A DNA stretch of 64,000 bases, taken from positions 636,141-700,140 of the forward strand of contig NMRA01000098.1 of assembly GCA_002633005.1 (NCBI GenBank). The letters are read 5' to 3'. A program made the translations under genes and the position numbers. The stretch comes from Phoronis australis. Taxonomy: Eukaryota > Phoronida > Phoronidae. This document shows positions 35,053 through 47,290 of this stretch, piece by piece. The first letter of the stretch is position 1, and every line of letters starts with the position of its first letter. The notes beneath the pieces were generated by a model. That model saw only the letters and a program-made list of their open reading frames with translations, was not told the DNA's origin and ran no database searches.

Positions 35053-36066
35053 CAGTGGCGGATCTAGGATATCACAAGGGGGGGCCCAACATTTTGTCCG
35101 TCTGTAAACATTTGCGCAAACTGAACCACGATTGTAGATGCGCATAGCACCGAATGGGGGGAGGTCGGGAGGGGCGTTTGCCCCCCTCCCGCCCAGGAAA
35201 TTTTTCTGTTTTGACCTCTAAATATCAAGTATTTTCCTTGATTCCTGAAGTATTAACCAAGAAAAAAAGGCAAAAATAAAACACGGAGAACGTGTCAAAC
35301 AGGAAAAACTGCAAGTACCAAAGACTCGAACTCACAACCTTGTGCATAGAGTGCGCGTGCGTTACCACTACACCACCACGACTTAACTACCAAACTCAAA
35401 TTAAGAGACCTACTTGTTTATGGTCCACAGCGTTTGCGCGCGAAACCTACTTGTTTTTGTAATGCTTATTACACGTTTTGTGCCATCAATTCTTAACAAA
35501 TTTGTCGTATTTAAAATAGTCTTAAAATGCCCAAAAGACCAAATCCGTTTTTCGTGTTGGCAATAATGACCGGGGATTGCTTTGGAAATCGTCTTAACAT
35601 AAGGTTTGACAAAGAGAGTATTGCGAGTTTCTGAGTGATTCACTAAGGCTTCTATTAAAATTCCCATCTTACCAGCAGCTTCTGTTTTTTTATCGTCACT
35701 CAGGTTCCATTTTCTTTAAAAAATGAAGTAAATTTTCTTCATTGCACAGTGGAGCAGACGACGGAAACTGAGTCGTAGTGCGCAGCGCCACTGCCGGTCG
35801 CCTGGGATATCGCGGGAGAGCCTATACTTAGCCATAGTTCGTTACGAATGCGCCGTGTTCCGAATTTGGCACTTGAAATTGGATTTGAGCCCCCCCCCAA
35901 CACTAAAACTGCACACATTTAAATCTTTTTTCATCCGTATACTTTTAATTACCGGGGTTAATTAATAAACTCAACATTTCCCTACGCTCTTACTGTTTTA
36001 TTTTTTTTGCGGCAGCCAAGGGGGGGGGGGCCGGGCCCCCTGGCCTCCCCCCTAAATCCGCCTATG
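35053..36066. mobile_element. 1.0-kb TIR element nested in the Penelope element
   Basis: It starts CAGTGGCGGATCTAGGATAT and ends AAATCCGCCTATG, with CATCC duplicated on both sides (35048-35052 and 36067-36071). Removing it with one CATCC copy restores the Penelope reading frame across VPVD|EVFEL. It is longer than other family members because of 700 bp of extra interior. Confidence 0.88.
35310..35392 (-). repeat. tRNA-like segment inside the nested TIR element
   Basis: The minus strand has an A-box-like TGGTGTAGTGG and a B-box-like GAGTTCGAGTC at tRNA spacing. It is probably a SINE-type fragment rather than a functional tRNA. Confidence 0.5.
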
Positions 36067-36599
36067 CATCCACAGGTACATTAGTAAAGAGGCTGCAAAC
36101 ATCTAGACTACACATAAAGGATACATCACTAAGTGCCCGGACTTCATTAACAAGCTGAGAAGAATCTTTAAGTGTGTAGTTATTCTCACTGATAGGTCTG
36201 AGAATTTTAACTAGGAATTTGGCAAGCTCATGAGTGTGTGTTCCCACACAGGACACAATAGGTCGCAGTGGTACACCATCCTTGTGTGTCGGTATAGACG
36301 TGCTAGCTGTGACCTGCATGGTCCTATGCGATTGTAAGTGTCCTGGGCTAATGCACCTGTCCGTTTAAGATTATATAAACACTTCTGTAGGTGTTGTTCG
36401 CGCTTAACTGTCGGGTCATGATCGAGCTTGACGAATTTAGAACTGTCCTTGGCGATGCCATGTAGCTTAGAGAGGCGGTCAGTCTTATCCATGATCACAA
36501 TACCGTTACCTTTGTCAGGAGGCGCGATGGTGATGTTTTGACGTTGTGACCGGGAAGGCAAAGCCTAGTACTCATCCAGTGTGAGATTCTGAAGTTGGT

Positions 36600-37055
36600 T
36601 ACTGTTCTAACCATAGATGTAGCGACAACAACATGTTCCACCAATATAAATTTTGATAGTGACGTAGCTAGGATTTTACGGTTATTGCGTGCCAATGGTT
36701 ACCCTCTGAATTTTTGGAATACCTGTAAAAGGCACTTCCTTTCAAAAATGAATGAGGCAGGTAAAGTAGCTGTTATTGGACCCGAGAAAAAGAAAATTCT
36801 CTTTTCTCTTGGTTACACCGTCCAAACTTGAAACGTCAATTATCTCGCCTTATTCATTGCATAGACCCACCCGTTTAACTGATAGTTGTTTTCAAACCTC
36901 TAGTTGGAAGCTTTCCAACATGCTGTGTAAACTGAAGTAACCCATCCCTTTAGTAGCAATGTTGTTTATAAGGTTGAATGTGACAACTGTGAGGAATTCT
37001 ACATCGGACTAACACAGAGACGCCTCTGTGACAGGCTGAAAGAACACCTCAGAGA
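36600..37055 (+). mobile_element. Penelope-like 3' fragment, plus strand
   Basis: It encodes the linker (FDSDVARILRLLRANG, SKMNEAGKVAVIGPEKKK) and then KVECDNCEEFYIGLTQRRLC, the C-x2-C plus GIY-YIG-like start of the endonuclease. It faces the larger copy head to head and stops abruptly at the first tRNA-like unit. Confidence 0.8.
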
Positions 37056-37345
37056 ACACGAGAGAAAAATTTCACTGAATTAAAATATCGTTTTTATGGA
37101 AATTATGCGTCTTACTTTTCATATCGTATAAATGTCGGTGCAATGCACTTTGCTGAATATGCAATTGTTGCGCGTGCTCATTTAAGTATTCTATTTTCAC
37201 GTTGGAAGACGTCAGCCGCTGAGTGGTGTAGTGGTAAAGTCGCCGACTCGAAACTCTTGACGCCCGGGTTCGAATCCCGCCAAAATGATATCTCACTAGT
37301 GAGATAACTTTATGGGTTATTACACGGTTGTATCTGTCATTCAAG
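37055..37345 (+). repeat. tRNA-like unit A
   Basis: The unit runs from GAGAGAAAAATTTCACTG to TTGTGGTATAAAT. Its tRNA-like part is at about 37218-37285, with a TGGTGTAGTGG A-box and GGGTTCGAATC B-box. It is followed by CTCACTAGTGAG and the ACGGTTGTATCTGYCATT tail. Confidence 0.75.
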
Positions 37346-37385
37346 GCTAATATTGTGGTATAAATATAGATTATTACACGGCGAA

Positions 37386-37508
37386 GTCGTTATCCCCCGT
37401 TATCTAGAGCCCCAGTGGATTTTGGAGAATTATCGCCCGAGGGGCGTTAGCCCCGAGGGTGATAATTCTACAAAATCCACGAGGGCTCTAGATAAGGGGG
37501 ATAACGAC
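37386..37508. repeat. 123-bp near-perfect palindrome
   Basis: The arms are AGTCGTTATCCCCC through GAATTATCGCCC and their reverse complement, meeting at GGGGC-GTTA-GCCCC. It would extrude as a cruciform and looks like a hairpin MITE. Confidence 0.85.
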
Positions 37509-37819
37509 TGAGAACATGCAATAATCTATTAATAGCACATACTGAACGAGAAACATTGCAATGAATCGATCTACCTTTCTCGACTCGTCTCGGCTTTGTA
37601 ACTACTTTCTATGTCAGAGGCCCGGGGTCGGAGGTAGTGGCCTTTTAAGAAAATCCGAGACATTTTTGTAAAATAATGCTTTTACTCAAAACCAATTGAA
37701 AAATAAAACAAAATAGAAATAAAGTGAATTTATGAATTAAGGTTTAGCAACTGTTATAGCTTACTACACATTTTATCACGCTAAGCTTCGACCGGGAATA
37801 GTCTGCTAAAGTAGGTTAC

Positions 37820-38175
37820 CACTAGTAACTGACTATAATGCTCAACTCAAAGGATCCCGACCACACGACACCTGCATTCAAATTGGAGATCAGTGATTTA
37901 CAAGTGGGAGAACATGAGAGAAAAATTTCACTGAATTAAAATATCGTTTTTATGGAAATTATGCGTCTTATTTTTCATAGCGTATAATTGTCGGTGCAAT
38001 GCACTTTGCAGAACATGTAATTGTTGCGCATGCTCATTTAAGTATTCTATTTTTACGTTCGATGATGTCAGCCGCTGAGTGGTGTAGTGGTTAAGTCGGC
38101 GACTGGCAACTGTTGAGGCCCGGGTTCGAATCCGGCCTCGGTTTCCCGCCAAAATGTTATCTCACTAGTTATCAC
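37820..38175 (+). repeat. tRNA-like unit B
   Basis: A full unit with the upstream TAGGTTACCACTAGTAACTG block. The tRNA-like part is at 38074-38143 with acceptor-stem-like GCTGAG against CTCGGT, an A-box and a GGTTCGAATCC B-box. Confidence 0.75.
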
Positions 38176-38229
38176 ACGGTTGTATCTGCCATTCGAGACT
38201 AATATTGTGGTATAAATATACTTATACCA

Positions 38230-38470
38230 CAATATTAGCTGATCGCCGACTTTACCACTACACCACGCAGCGACTGACGTCATCAAGAGTGAAAATAGAA
38301 TACTTAAATGAGCACGCGCAATAATCGCACGTTCAACAAACCGCATTGTACTGTACTTATACGCTATGAAAAATAAGACACATAATTTCCATAAAAACGA
38401 TATCTTAATTCGGTGAAATTTTTCTCTCATGTCCTCTTACTTGTAAATCGCCGATCTCTAGTTTGAATGC
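38230..38470 (-). repeat. tRNA-like unit C (inverted, truncated)
   Basis: The same unit lies in reverse. The tRNA-like part stops after the A-box half and is joined directly to the CTAATATTGTGGTATA tail, forming a small palindrome with unit B's end (38195-38235). Confidence 0.7.
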
Positions 38471-38542
38471 GGGTATCGTGTCGACTTCGACTTCGCCATG
38501 TAATAATCTATATTTATACCACAATATTAGCGTCAAATGGCA

Positions 38543-39290
38543 GATAAGGGGGATAACGGCTGAGAACATGTAATAATCTATTTATACCACATACTAAACG
38601 AGAAACATTGCAATGAATCGATTTATCTTTTCTGACTCTCCACGGCTTTGTAACTACTTTCTATGTCAGAGGCCCGGGGTCGGAGGTCGCGACCTTTTAA
38701 GAAAAGCCCGGCTATTTTTGTCAAATAATGTTTTTACTCAAAACCAATTGAAAACTTAAATATTATAGAAATAAATTGAATTTATAAATTAAGGTTTACC
38801 AACTATTATAGCTTAAAACACGTTTTTTCACGCTAAGCTTCGACCGGGAAATCATCGTCTGCTAAAGTAGGTTACCACTGGTAACTGAATATAATTCTCA
38901 AGTCAAAGATCCTGACGACACGATACCCGCATTCAAACTAGAGATCGGTGATTTACAAGTAAGAGGACATGAGAGAAAAATTTCACAGAATGAAGATATC
39001 ATTTTTATGGAAATTATGTGTCTTAGTTTTCGTAGCGTATAAGTACAGTACAATGCGGTTTGTTGAACGTGTGATTATTGCGCGTGCTCAGTTAAGTATT
39101 CTATTTTCACTCTTGATGATGTCAGTCGCTGCGTGGTGTAGTGGTAAAGTCGGCGACCAGCAATATTAGGGTCCCGGGTTCGACCCCGTCCTCGGTTTCC
39201 CGCCAAATCGTTATCTCACTAGTGAGATAACTTTATGGGTTATTACACGGTTGTATCTGCCATTTGAGGCTAATATTGTGGTATAAAACC
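38543..39290 (+). repeat. tRNA-like unit D with duplicated flank
   Basis: 38543-38965 repeats 37493-37920 directly (GATAAGGGGGATAACG, GAGAAACATTGCAATGAATC, GGCCCGGGGTCGGAGG blocks), so about 1.05 kb was duplicated in tandem. Unit D follows, with its tRNA-like part at 39128-39197. Confidence 0.75.
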
Positions 39291-39294
39291 GTGT

Positions 39295-39600
39295 AATAAG
39301 TTCAAATCACCCAGCCCATCACTGGTTGGCTGGCAACAGCTTCATGCAAAAACATCTTTTTTTCAATCGTGAAAATCGTCTATCTTAATCAGTGGGGAAG
39401 CGAAAAAAAGCAAAAATCGCCAATTTTCAATTAACTGTTGCTGCAGCCGTGGGCAGTGCAAAAAGCACCGTTGCTTTTTTGCCGACCGAAGCCGTCGTAT
39501 CTTGCCATATTTGTTTATTGCACATACGTCCGCTAAACGTCTCTACGGTCCATGAAACAACAATGTCCGCCAGTGGCCGTCCAATGGGATTTCTCTAGAA
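39295..39600 (+). repeat. Uninterrupted copy of the dispersed repeat (empty site)
   Basis: It aligns, in reverse, to 33335-33203 and then 29969-29690 with nothing between them. The junction is at about 39390-39397. Confidence 0.78.
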
Positions 39601-42168
39601 GATTTGTCTCTTTCTCTACGGTCTCTGATGTAGCATGGGAAGATAGCCAGTGGAATTCGTATGATTTGTGTCCCTTGGACTTATTGTTCGTCAACAGGCG
39701 GGCTTTCGCGTAACTTCCTCAAAATAGCAAAAGCCGGGTGAGCAAAGTTTGAGTCAACCGCAACAGATATTCATAGATAAGTTTAAATTAACTCTGACTT
39801 ATTGTCTCCAGAGTCATAATATGTATTCATTATAACTAAATCTGAATATATGCATGTTTCATCCGAATTTATTCGCTGCATTTTGAGATTAGTAACTTTT
39901 ATGGGAGTGTACTATCTTCTGTGTATACCACATGCGATGTAATTGCCGATGTCACCAGTGTGACATGAAATGACCGATTAATATTTCTAGCGTATCGGAC
40001 ACCGGCTACCGTCAATGGTGGCTGACGGTAACCTGACCATGGTTGTCTGCTGTAAACAGGCAAGATTTCGGGAGGTATTGTCATGCATAAAAAGTGAAGA
40101 AAGTGGTAACACAAACTTCACTTACGAGTGTCTTGCGTCCACGAATCTAGTAGCTCATCCGTGACAGTGCCATCTAGAATGTGACACCGTACCATTCAGA
40201 TTATTCTGGGCATATCTGCACATCTCCTGGCTCTAGTCTAATCGGTTTATAATTTACGTTCTTGCGATTATGTAGGACACTAGATGTGCAATATTACAAG
40301 AACTATTATCAGGGTTCGAATTGTTTGTTTTAAACCCATGAAAAGCTTTATTCTTGGTTTGTACCTCAAACAAAAATGCTTGAGAGATTAGTTCTAGCCC
40401 TGTTTATGACCATTTTATGAGAGTTGGGGTGATGTCCAGCAGTCACATGTGTGGCGAAGACACATTAAACTGGGTAATTAACAAGATGTATGCCCAAAAG
40501 GAAATTTAAAGTTAGCCAAACTACTTTTGGAGATCTCAAATTAGATGTATATTATGCAAATTTACGGTATTATTTACCTGCAAATAAATTTCTTAAAATT
40601 CACTGACCACAAAACATGGGTGGAAATATCGAAATAACCTACATGAAGCGTCGGGAACGAAGTTATCATGAGCAAAAACACAAATTTAAACAGCATTTCA
40701 AAAAATGGTGGCCATTAATTGCAGAAATTATGCAAACTTATCACATAACAACCTGCAGAATGAGTTCATTGAGAAACAAAACACTGGTGCACATATTAAT
40801 ATAATTACCCTGTGGTACCTGATACCAGCAGCAGTGAGAACACGAAGTAGACTTTCAATTATGCCTACCTTAATTTGCATACCCTATGCAAATTTTCAGT
40901 GAATTCACTTCCGAATTAGCTAGATTAAATTCCCTCAAGCATGGGGAAAACATCAACATAATCTATATGCAGTGCTTGGCAACTAAGTTACAAGCAAATA
41001 TAATTCTTCATAATGTCGGCCTTAATTTGCAAATTTAAAAAGATTTTCAAGGTTGTCCTGATGACAACTTAGCTGAAATTCTCCAGGTGTGCAACCTAGA
41101 CATCAAACGAACAAAAAACCTTAGTTTAAACTAATAAACATTTCTATGTACTCATTATGTGGCTACTGGACGAGTTATGTTGTCCACAGGAAAGTGTCGC
41201 TAAATTTTTGAGCGAAAATTACGTCAACAGGTAGGCCAGCGGTCTTTCATACCCAAATATCACTAGTACTTGATCATATTTTTGTCTTGTATCCCGGGAA
41301 TCCTCCATTAGCATTACTCCGTTGCTAATAGAAGGCCGATGCGAGTCAAGGCCACGTTTGTTTTGGCATCGGTGATGACGACCGCTTGCTTGAAGCCCCT
41401 TGTGGCACCGTCTTTGAAGACTTCTGTTTTTGTTCATGTTTTAGAGGGAACAATTTTAGTTGTTGAGGACGCATGGCTAGCTTGTCTAATTACGCACGAT
41501 GAAACGGTTGCTGTGAAAGGTCAACATGATTTTTTCCAGTTCTACAGTGTTACGTCTATCGATAAAATTACTACTTCCAATAGGTTTGATTTACCAAATT
41601 TATCGAACGACTTATTATAGATGTAGGTACAGTATCTATTGGCAGACCTGTGCATATTAACTCAATCGACAGGACTTAGTCACTCTATCGGTAGAGTTAT
41701 TTCCTCAATAGCTCACTTGCGGGTTTCCAGTTAGTCAATGTGACGTCACTGGAAGTAGGGCAAAACCCGTCATATTGGCCTTGTTTTGCCCCGAGTCTTT
41801 GCTACACAAACAAAATCTGTAACGGACTGAAGTTGGAACTCGACCCGGTTAGGCCTGAATGCCACAGGCATACAGGGGCGATAGTATATCCCAATAAAAA
41901 GTTCCTTATTTCAAAATAAAGCAAATAAAATAAAACCAAACATGCATATGTGCACATGGGGTTATGATTAACATATACCATGACTCTAGATACAATTTAG
42001 TCAACGGGCGCCATTTTGAGAAATTTAGGTGAAATCACGCCTGTTGACGAACAGCAAGTCCAAGGGACACAAATCTTACAAATTTCACTTGATATCTTCA
42101 CATGCTATTTTGCAAGTGTCACGCGCCAGGTCACGCGCTTCGATCAGTCTCGCGCTAGCCTTTGCCTC
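39601..42168. other. No recognised gene
   Basis: A 93-residue plus frame at 41339-41620 begins with ATG and a hydrophobic stretch (MRVKATFVLASVMTTAC), but I recognise no family. The two stretches at about 40600-40720 and 40970-41040 share short blocks and may be an old duplication. Confidence 0.35.
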
Positions 42169-43933
42169 ATAGACCCTATTCACGCGGCGGCCATTAAGAT
42201 CCAAAGCGGGGCTCACTGCGATAAACAAAGCGAAAGTAGACATTGCGTGAGTTAAATAGCCGGTCTTTCGAGTCCAACCTGGATATCAAATTTTAACGAT
42301 GTGTCGACAATTAACTACAGAGACGTAGAAAATTACATTAGAGAACAAGTTAACGCGCCAAAGAGTTGTCTGACGAAAGGGTTTATTTTTTTTCGGAAAA
42401 CTAGGTTCGAAACATGAAAAGTAAATATGACAAAAATTGCGGCGATCGTAGTGTTACGGATTAGGTATTATGCTGAATGCAGAGTTACGTTTTTTCTTGT
42501 AAATTGTTGATCAAAATACTTCCGACGCGGGCCAGGTCATCTGCTCGTATTGTTGACGAGTTGAAGACATATTCGACAGTGGTGTCTGTCATGTGCAGTC
42601 ACATCTGGTTTAATTTGTTGATCAAGAACATTAACATCAAGCATAGCCTGATCCTATGCACTCACTGGGACTAACAGTTGATTTGTCATTGGTCTGAAAG
42701 AATAATTGATGTTATTAAATATATTTTTATTAAAATAAAAAACCAGGTTCATAATTGAAAATAAAAATTATTTGACCATCAATGCTTTCTTGGTTGTAAT
42801 AATTCTTACGTCTATTTCATGTGTTAGATTTCAAATATCAATCTGGACCAAGTTGAATTTTAAAATTAAAATACCTGATTCGTTCGTCCAAAACATAACA
42901 TCGTTTTAGAACTCAATTTCAGTTAACTGGACAATGCAATCATAGTTATCATGTTTCTGCAGAAGCCTCTTTCATCCGAGGGGAACGGTGCCAGTGCCTA
43001 CCGAGAGGCGATTTTTTCGCCGAGTGAGGGCGGGAACAATCTACCTCCCGATCACCATCAATAGCACCCCCGCCCTATTGCAAGCTCTCATAGGCTCTGC
43101 CTCAATTTAAAGTAGCCTTTTGTGCTCTTAAAAATTGTCACCTGTGTGGTTACAGGTGATGTGAACTAGTGGAATTTTTATCAGTGCCTCGTGGGGGAAA
43201 TTTCGCGTGATATTTCAATATGTTTGAGAGGGGAATAGGGCCGATATTGGGTCCCAAATTTGAGGGATTGAGGGCTAAGTCCTTTTTGGAAAGAAAAATT
43301 ATAATGTTTCAACCCGTAGCAGGGGCGGATCCAGGTTTTTCAGTTAGAGGGGGCAGGGCACAGGAATAAGCAGCATTTCGGCAGATGCGCGCGCCCAGCC
43401 TAAACTCTGGGATGCAGGGGTCTTGAATTCTTGGGTTTGCGGACCTGTTGACCAAAAAAAAAAATGGTAAACGGGGTTCATTCAGCGCCTACATGTATGC
43501 GTTGTTTATTCACTCCCCAAGACCCGCCCTGGTTGCGCACGTGTGCTAGTCAGCAATTCGCACCCGAACTCAAAAATGGGATCTGATACAATTTTAGTAG
43601 TCATGAAAACACAGCCTGGCTGGCCCATTCTCCGGTCGTTACTATGATGCGTAACAACTGACCGACAAACATGCGACAAAATATGATCTAACTTTTCGAA
43701 AACATTTATAAATTTTACACGGTCATATTTTCCTTCGTCGCGGCAACGACCCAACGCTTTCGAATTTCAACGTCTTTAGAGATTGTGAAGAAGACAGTTG
43801 CGTGTCCGTATTTTTTCTAGCCGTTGGCGGAACAACACGGTCTGAAACACAGAACTATGCTGATAAGCTAACACAGCTATCGTAGCGAGCCTAGTTTTGG
43901 AATGCGCCTCCTGTCGGCGTGAATAGGGTCTAT
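42169..43933. mobile_element. 1.77-kb element with 17-bp TIRs
   Basis: ATAGACCCTATTCACGC at 42169-42185 is repeated inverted at 43917-43933. TA dinucleotides at the edges would fit a Tc1/mariner-type target, but this is not certain. It has no transposase frame. It contains a truncated CAGGGGCGGAT element at 43320-43600. Confidence 0.65.
43320..43600. mobile_element. TIR element, CAGGGGCGGATCCAGG subfamily, 3' truncated
   Basis: The left end and interior (GCGCGCCCAGCCTAAA, TAGTCAGCAATTCGCACC) match 4215-4535. No right TIR is visible. It is nested in the element at 42169-43933. Confidence 0.7.
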
Positions 43934-44159
43934 ACTCACCTGACTCAATAAAATAAATTGTGGTTATTTTTGCTAACTAATAAGAAAGGCATATTTTACA
44001 GGCTACTTTGTAATTGGTGAAGATGTACCATTATACATGTTGACATACGCTGTTATAAATAGCTAATTTGTACAACTTCCAAGGTTTGTGCTAAAACGTA
44101 GAAGGACTATTCTGTGAATTGCCCATTCAGTTGACCCCACACTCTGCTGAAAAGCAGTT

Positions 44160-44600
44160 AATGATTAAAGAGGCCTAGAACACGATGAAAAGACTAAAGT
44201 GGAATTATGAAAGCGGCTCTCCGTCACTGAAACAAAATTCAATCTTTTCACCAGTTATTTTTCAGGGTTTGTTCGTAAATTTTTAATTTCTTCTGATATC
44301 GGGGAATTTTCTTTTAGTTTCAAATTTAAAAAACGATCTGATTACTGCTCGCCACTCTCATGAGGCAAAGCATTGTCTCCTTATTTGACATGGCAAGAAA
44401 TAGACATAGACATAGCACATTTTCCTTACACGGAAAATGTGACTTGTGACCTCAAGCGACTTCAACCAACTGACAGGGAGATTATAAATTCTGAGTTTTT
44501 CCTTGATGCGTATTTCAAAAATCGTGAAATTTGTGATTCTTTTCTTGAAATTTCCTCACAGGGTCACATGGGAAAGTGAATTAATCTTTACTAGACGTTG
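44160..44600 (+). repeat. Dispersed repeat with ATTTTCC/GGAAAAT hairpin (copy 1)
   Basis: TCCTTATTTGACATGGCAA, then the palindrome CATTTTCCTTACACGGAAAATG, then the GTGACC/GATC block. It matches 47940-48260. Confidence 0.55.
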
Positions 44601-45379
44601 TGAGATGGTACTTTCGTCAGGAATTGTTTAAATGACGTTTTTGACAAGCTATCGCTTACCTTGCCTCTTTAAATTGGTTTTTTTGTTTGAAAATTCAACC
44701 GTTCTTCAAGCTGCGATTGTGTGCAACAATATGTTTTCGACCTTCCACCGGCGTTCGGCAGGTGCTTAAAATAGATATTAAATTAAAGCTAACGTTTCAT
44801 GATAAAATATATCTTTCAATTCATAAACTGCATATAACAAAACTTTTTATCCCACCTTGCCTTCGACCCATGCAAGATAAGAAACGCCCAATTCTGTCAC
44901 ACATTTCCGTTATGAGTGCGCCCACCAGTTCCACTCGCAAGACTTGCATTTTTAACTAATTTGAAGTAACGAAAAGAAACGCATGTGCCTAATATTCGTT
45001 TAAAGACTTGCGATAATGTTTTTGTCCTTCCACTTACGATGAAGAAACATCAGAAATGATGTGGCAATCGACTTTGGGATCCGCCGTTGTATTTCAGTTT
45101 TTATCCGAAGCGATCAGAGACCGGCGCATTTGCTGCCCGTTTGCGTTCTCAAGACCCCCATCCCGAAGTGGTTTATCATCAGTAGCTTCTGTGTTCGATG
45201 TTTCGTCACATTTGAGAGAAAAAAAATGCTAAAATTTCCTCATCGCTGTATTCCATGTCGGGACAAGCTTTGTGTGACCGAGTATAACATGCCTGTTTCA
45301 CGGACATGTCGTCATCATAGCCCTGTATTCAGAATTGACTCTGCCGAAGTGGGATAAGATCATTAACTGAATGGCTTCC

Positions 45380-47290
45380 CTAACAGGGGACTTTTGGGGG
45401 CAGAGAAAATTTCTCACTGTACGTGCTTTGTTTATCAGGACACATCTTTTACACTCTGCCGAAAACTGTATGTAAAGAATGACTTTTATTCTGTCATTTC
45501 ACATCAACAGCTCTACAGATGAACGCAGAAATTTTACTGTTTTCTTATATTTTTGGCCCTTTCACTCCTACTGAAGAGAAGGTAGGCTAAGAAAAAGGGT
45601 AAAAGCACAAAATTTGCACTTTTAACTCCAAAACCACCACTTACCTACCAATGCACGACATAAGCCAACATTAAAGTCTGAAACCAAATGGCCAACAAAT
45701 TCCAAAAGTGTGGTCCAAAAGTACTGTCAACCAACTACTCAGCAATACACAAATGCAACAGGAGGCTGAAGAAGAGTGTAGCTACAGCCGACCGAGTACT
45801 TTTTCTCACATGTTCGCAAATGCAAACACACCACATTCACTAATCCTACATGCAACGCCTACCTAACTGACCCTAGGCCAGGTACACCCTAAATATTAAT
45901 ATTTTGGCACCCCAATCGTCCATGGCAGCAGCCTAACTGTTCAGTGTCACATTTTCAAATTGGCGCTCTCTAGAGTAAAGAGAGCACGAAAGTGACAGTC
46001 GATTGATCCCGATTGACCACATGATGCAGAGGAATGAATTCCACTGTCCGCCCATCCCATCGTTGATATTTTCTCAAGTTTAATAGTCAGGATATGCTAA
46101 CTGTTCTTACTTTTATACTGTTTGTTTACCAGAGTTAAATGAAGCCAGTAAAACGAACTCAGTCTAGTCACCACAGTCGACCTTGTTATTCAAACGTTGG
46201 CACAAGCCTGTGACTAGTCTGTTACTTTATGCAAGTGTCTGAAACGATTTTTGTATGTAAATCACATTGATGATTTTAACCATTTATTCCGATGTAAACC
46301 AGCCGGCGACGGCATGTCTTCGCCTTTCGCCAGTGCTGGTCTCGCTGCGCACCCGCCTACATTGACTGCAGCTCCGACACCGTCAAAATAATTTCTGTAA
46401 CATTTTGTCAACAATTTTAATAAAAACTGTCCCTAGTTTGGTTTTGTTAAAGTTAAGGTCTGCTTTCGATTACTTTATCCCCGTTTGCAAGCTAGTAAAA
46501 GGCACTGCTCCAGTGGCACAGCTGGCGTTCTTAAGCCTCAGGGTTCCTAAATGAATTATACTTCCGGTTTCGCGGTTAGTTCGAAATGGCAGCGTGTTTT
46601 TCGGGACAAAATCGTGACACTGAACAGTTAGACTGCGGCCGCGGCCAGTTTGCACTCCGAAATGTTAAAATCTAAGGGTAGGCCAGGCTTGGGGGCATTT
46701 TTAGTTAGGTATTGTATGTAGGCCAAGTCAGAGAATTTGGTTTGTTTGTAGTTGTGAACATGCTGGGAATTAAAAAAGGCCACTTTCTTGGCTGTAACTG
46801 CACTCTTCTTCAAGATGGTGGCCCCCTGTTGTAGTTGTGCATTGCTGTGTAGCAACTGAGAAATTGGCCGCGATTTCAGGTAGCCCTCAAACAAGCCAGA
46901 TTTGCAAAAAAAATACTAGTTGGTTGACAGTACTTTTGGACCACATTTTTGGAATCGGTAGGAAATTTGCTTTCGGAATCTAATATTGGCTTTAGTCTAG
47001 CATCAACAGGGAAGTGGTGGTTTTGGGGTGAAAAATGCCAATTTTGCATTTTTATCCTTATTTTTCTTAGTCTAGCTTGGTTTCCACTGGGTGTGAAAGG
47101 GTCAGAAATACAAGAGAGAACAAAGTTTTTGTGCTCATCTGTAGGGCTTGTGATGTGAAATGGCTCAAACTATTTCTTTATTTGCATGCAGTTTTGGCAC
47201 AGTGAAGAGTCCATTGACGAGTGTTCTTATAGGCAAATCCTTGTGAGAACTCTTCAGTGCCTCCTTAGTGGTGCGGTTACTTAAAATTTC
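45380..47290. repeat. Large inverted repeat (arms ~460-600 bp)
   Basis: 45380-45840 is inverted at 46690-47290, with blocks such as GGTCCAAAAGTACTGTCAAC, AAAACCACCACTT, CCCTTTCAC and ACAGATGA in the same order. Identity is moderate, so the structure is old. An 88-residue minus frame in the right arm (46628-46894) is not recognised. Confidence 0.75.

Larger units (their letters stand above)
33880..36590 (-). mobile_element. Penelope-like retroelement, broken by a nested insertion
   Basis: Read on the minus strand from 36590, it encodes the N-terminal part with NITIAPPDKGNGIVIMDKTD, then VPLRPIVSCVGT, LAKFLVKILRP and CSLDVCSLFTNVPVD (reverse transcriptase motifs up to the first Asp). This is interrupted at 36066-35053 by a TIR element and resumes with DEVFELCLNKLYIDTD, DGMAMGSPLGPVLANI and YRRYVDN, then the thumb and linker and a GIY-YIG-like end near 34030-34170. 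Several frameshifts and stops are present, and the catalytic YVDD reads VDN. The left end (33880-34020) shares the terminal block with the fragment at 5735. Confidence 0.88.

Noticed and set aside
37218-37285. Functional tRNA gene
   Set aside because: A- and B-box-like sequences are present, but the same segment occurs in several repeat units with poor acceptor and T-stem pairing, so it is a repeat part.
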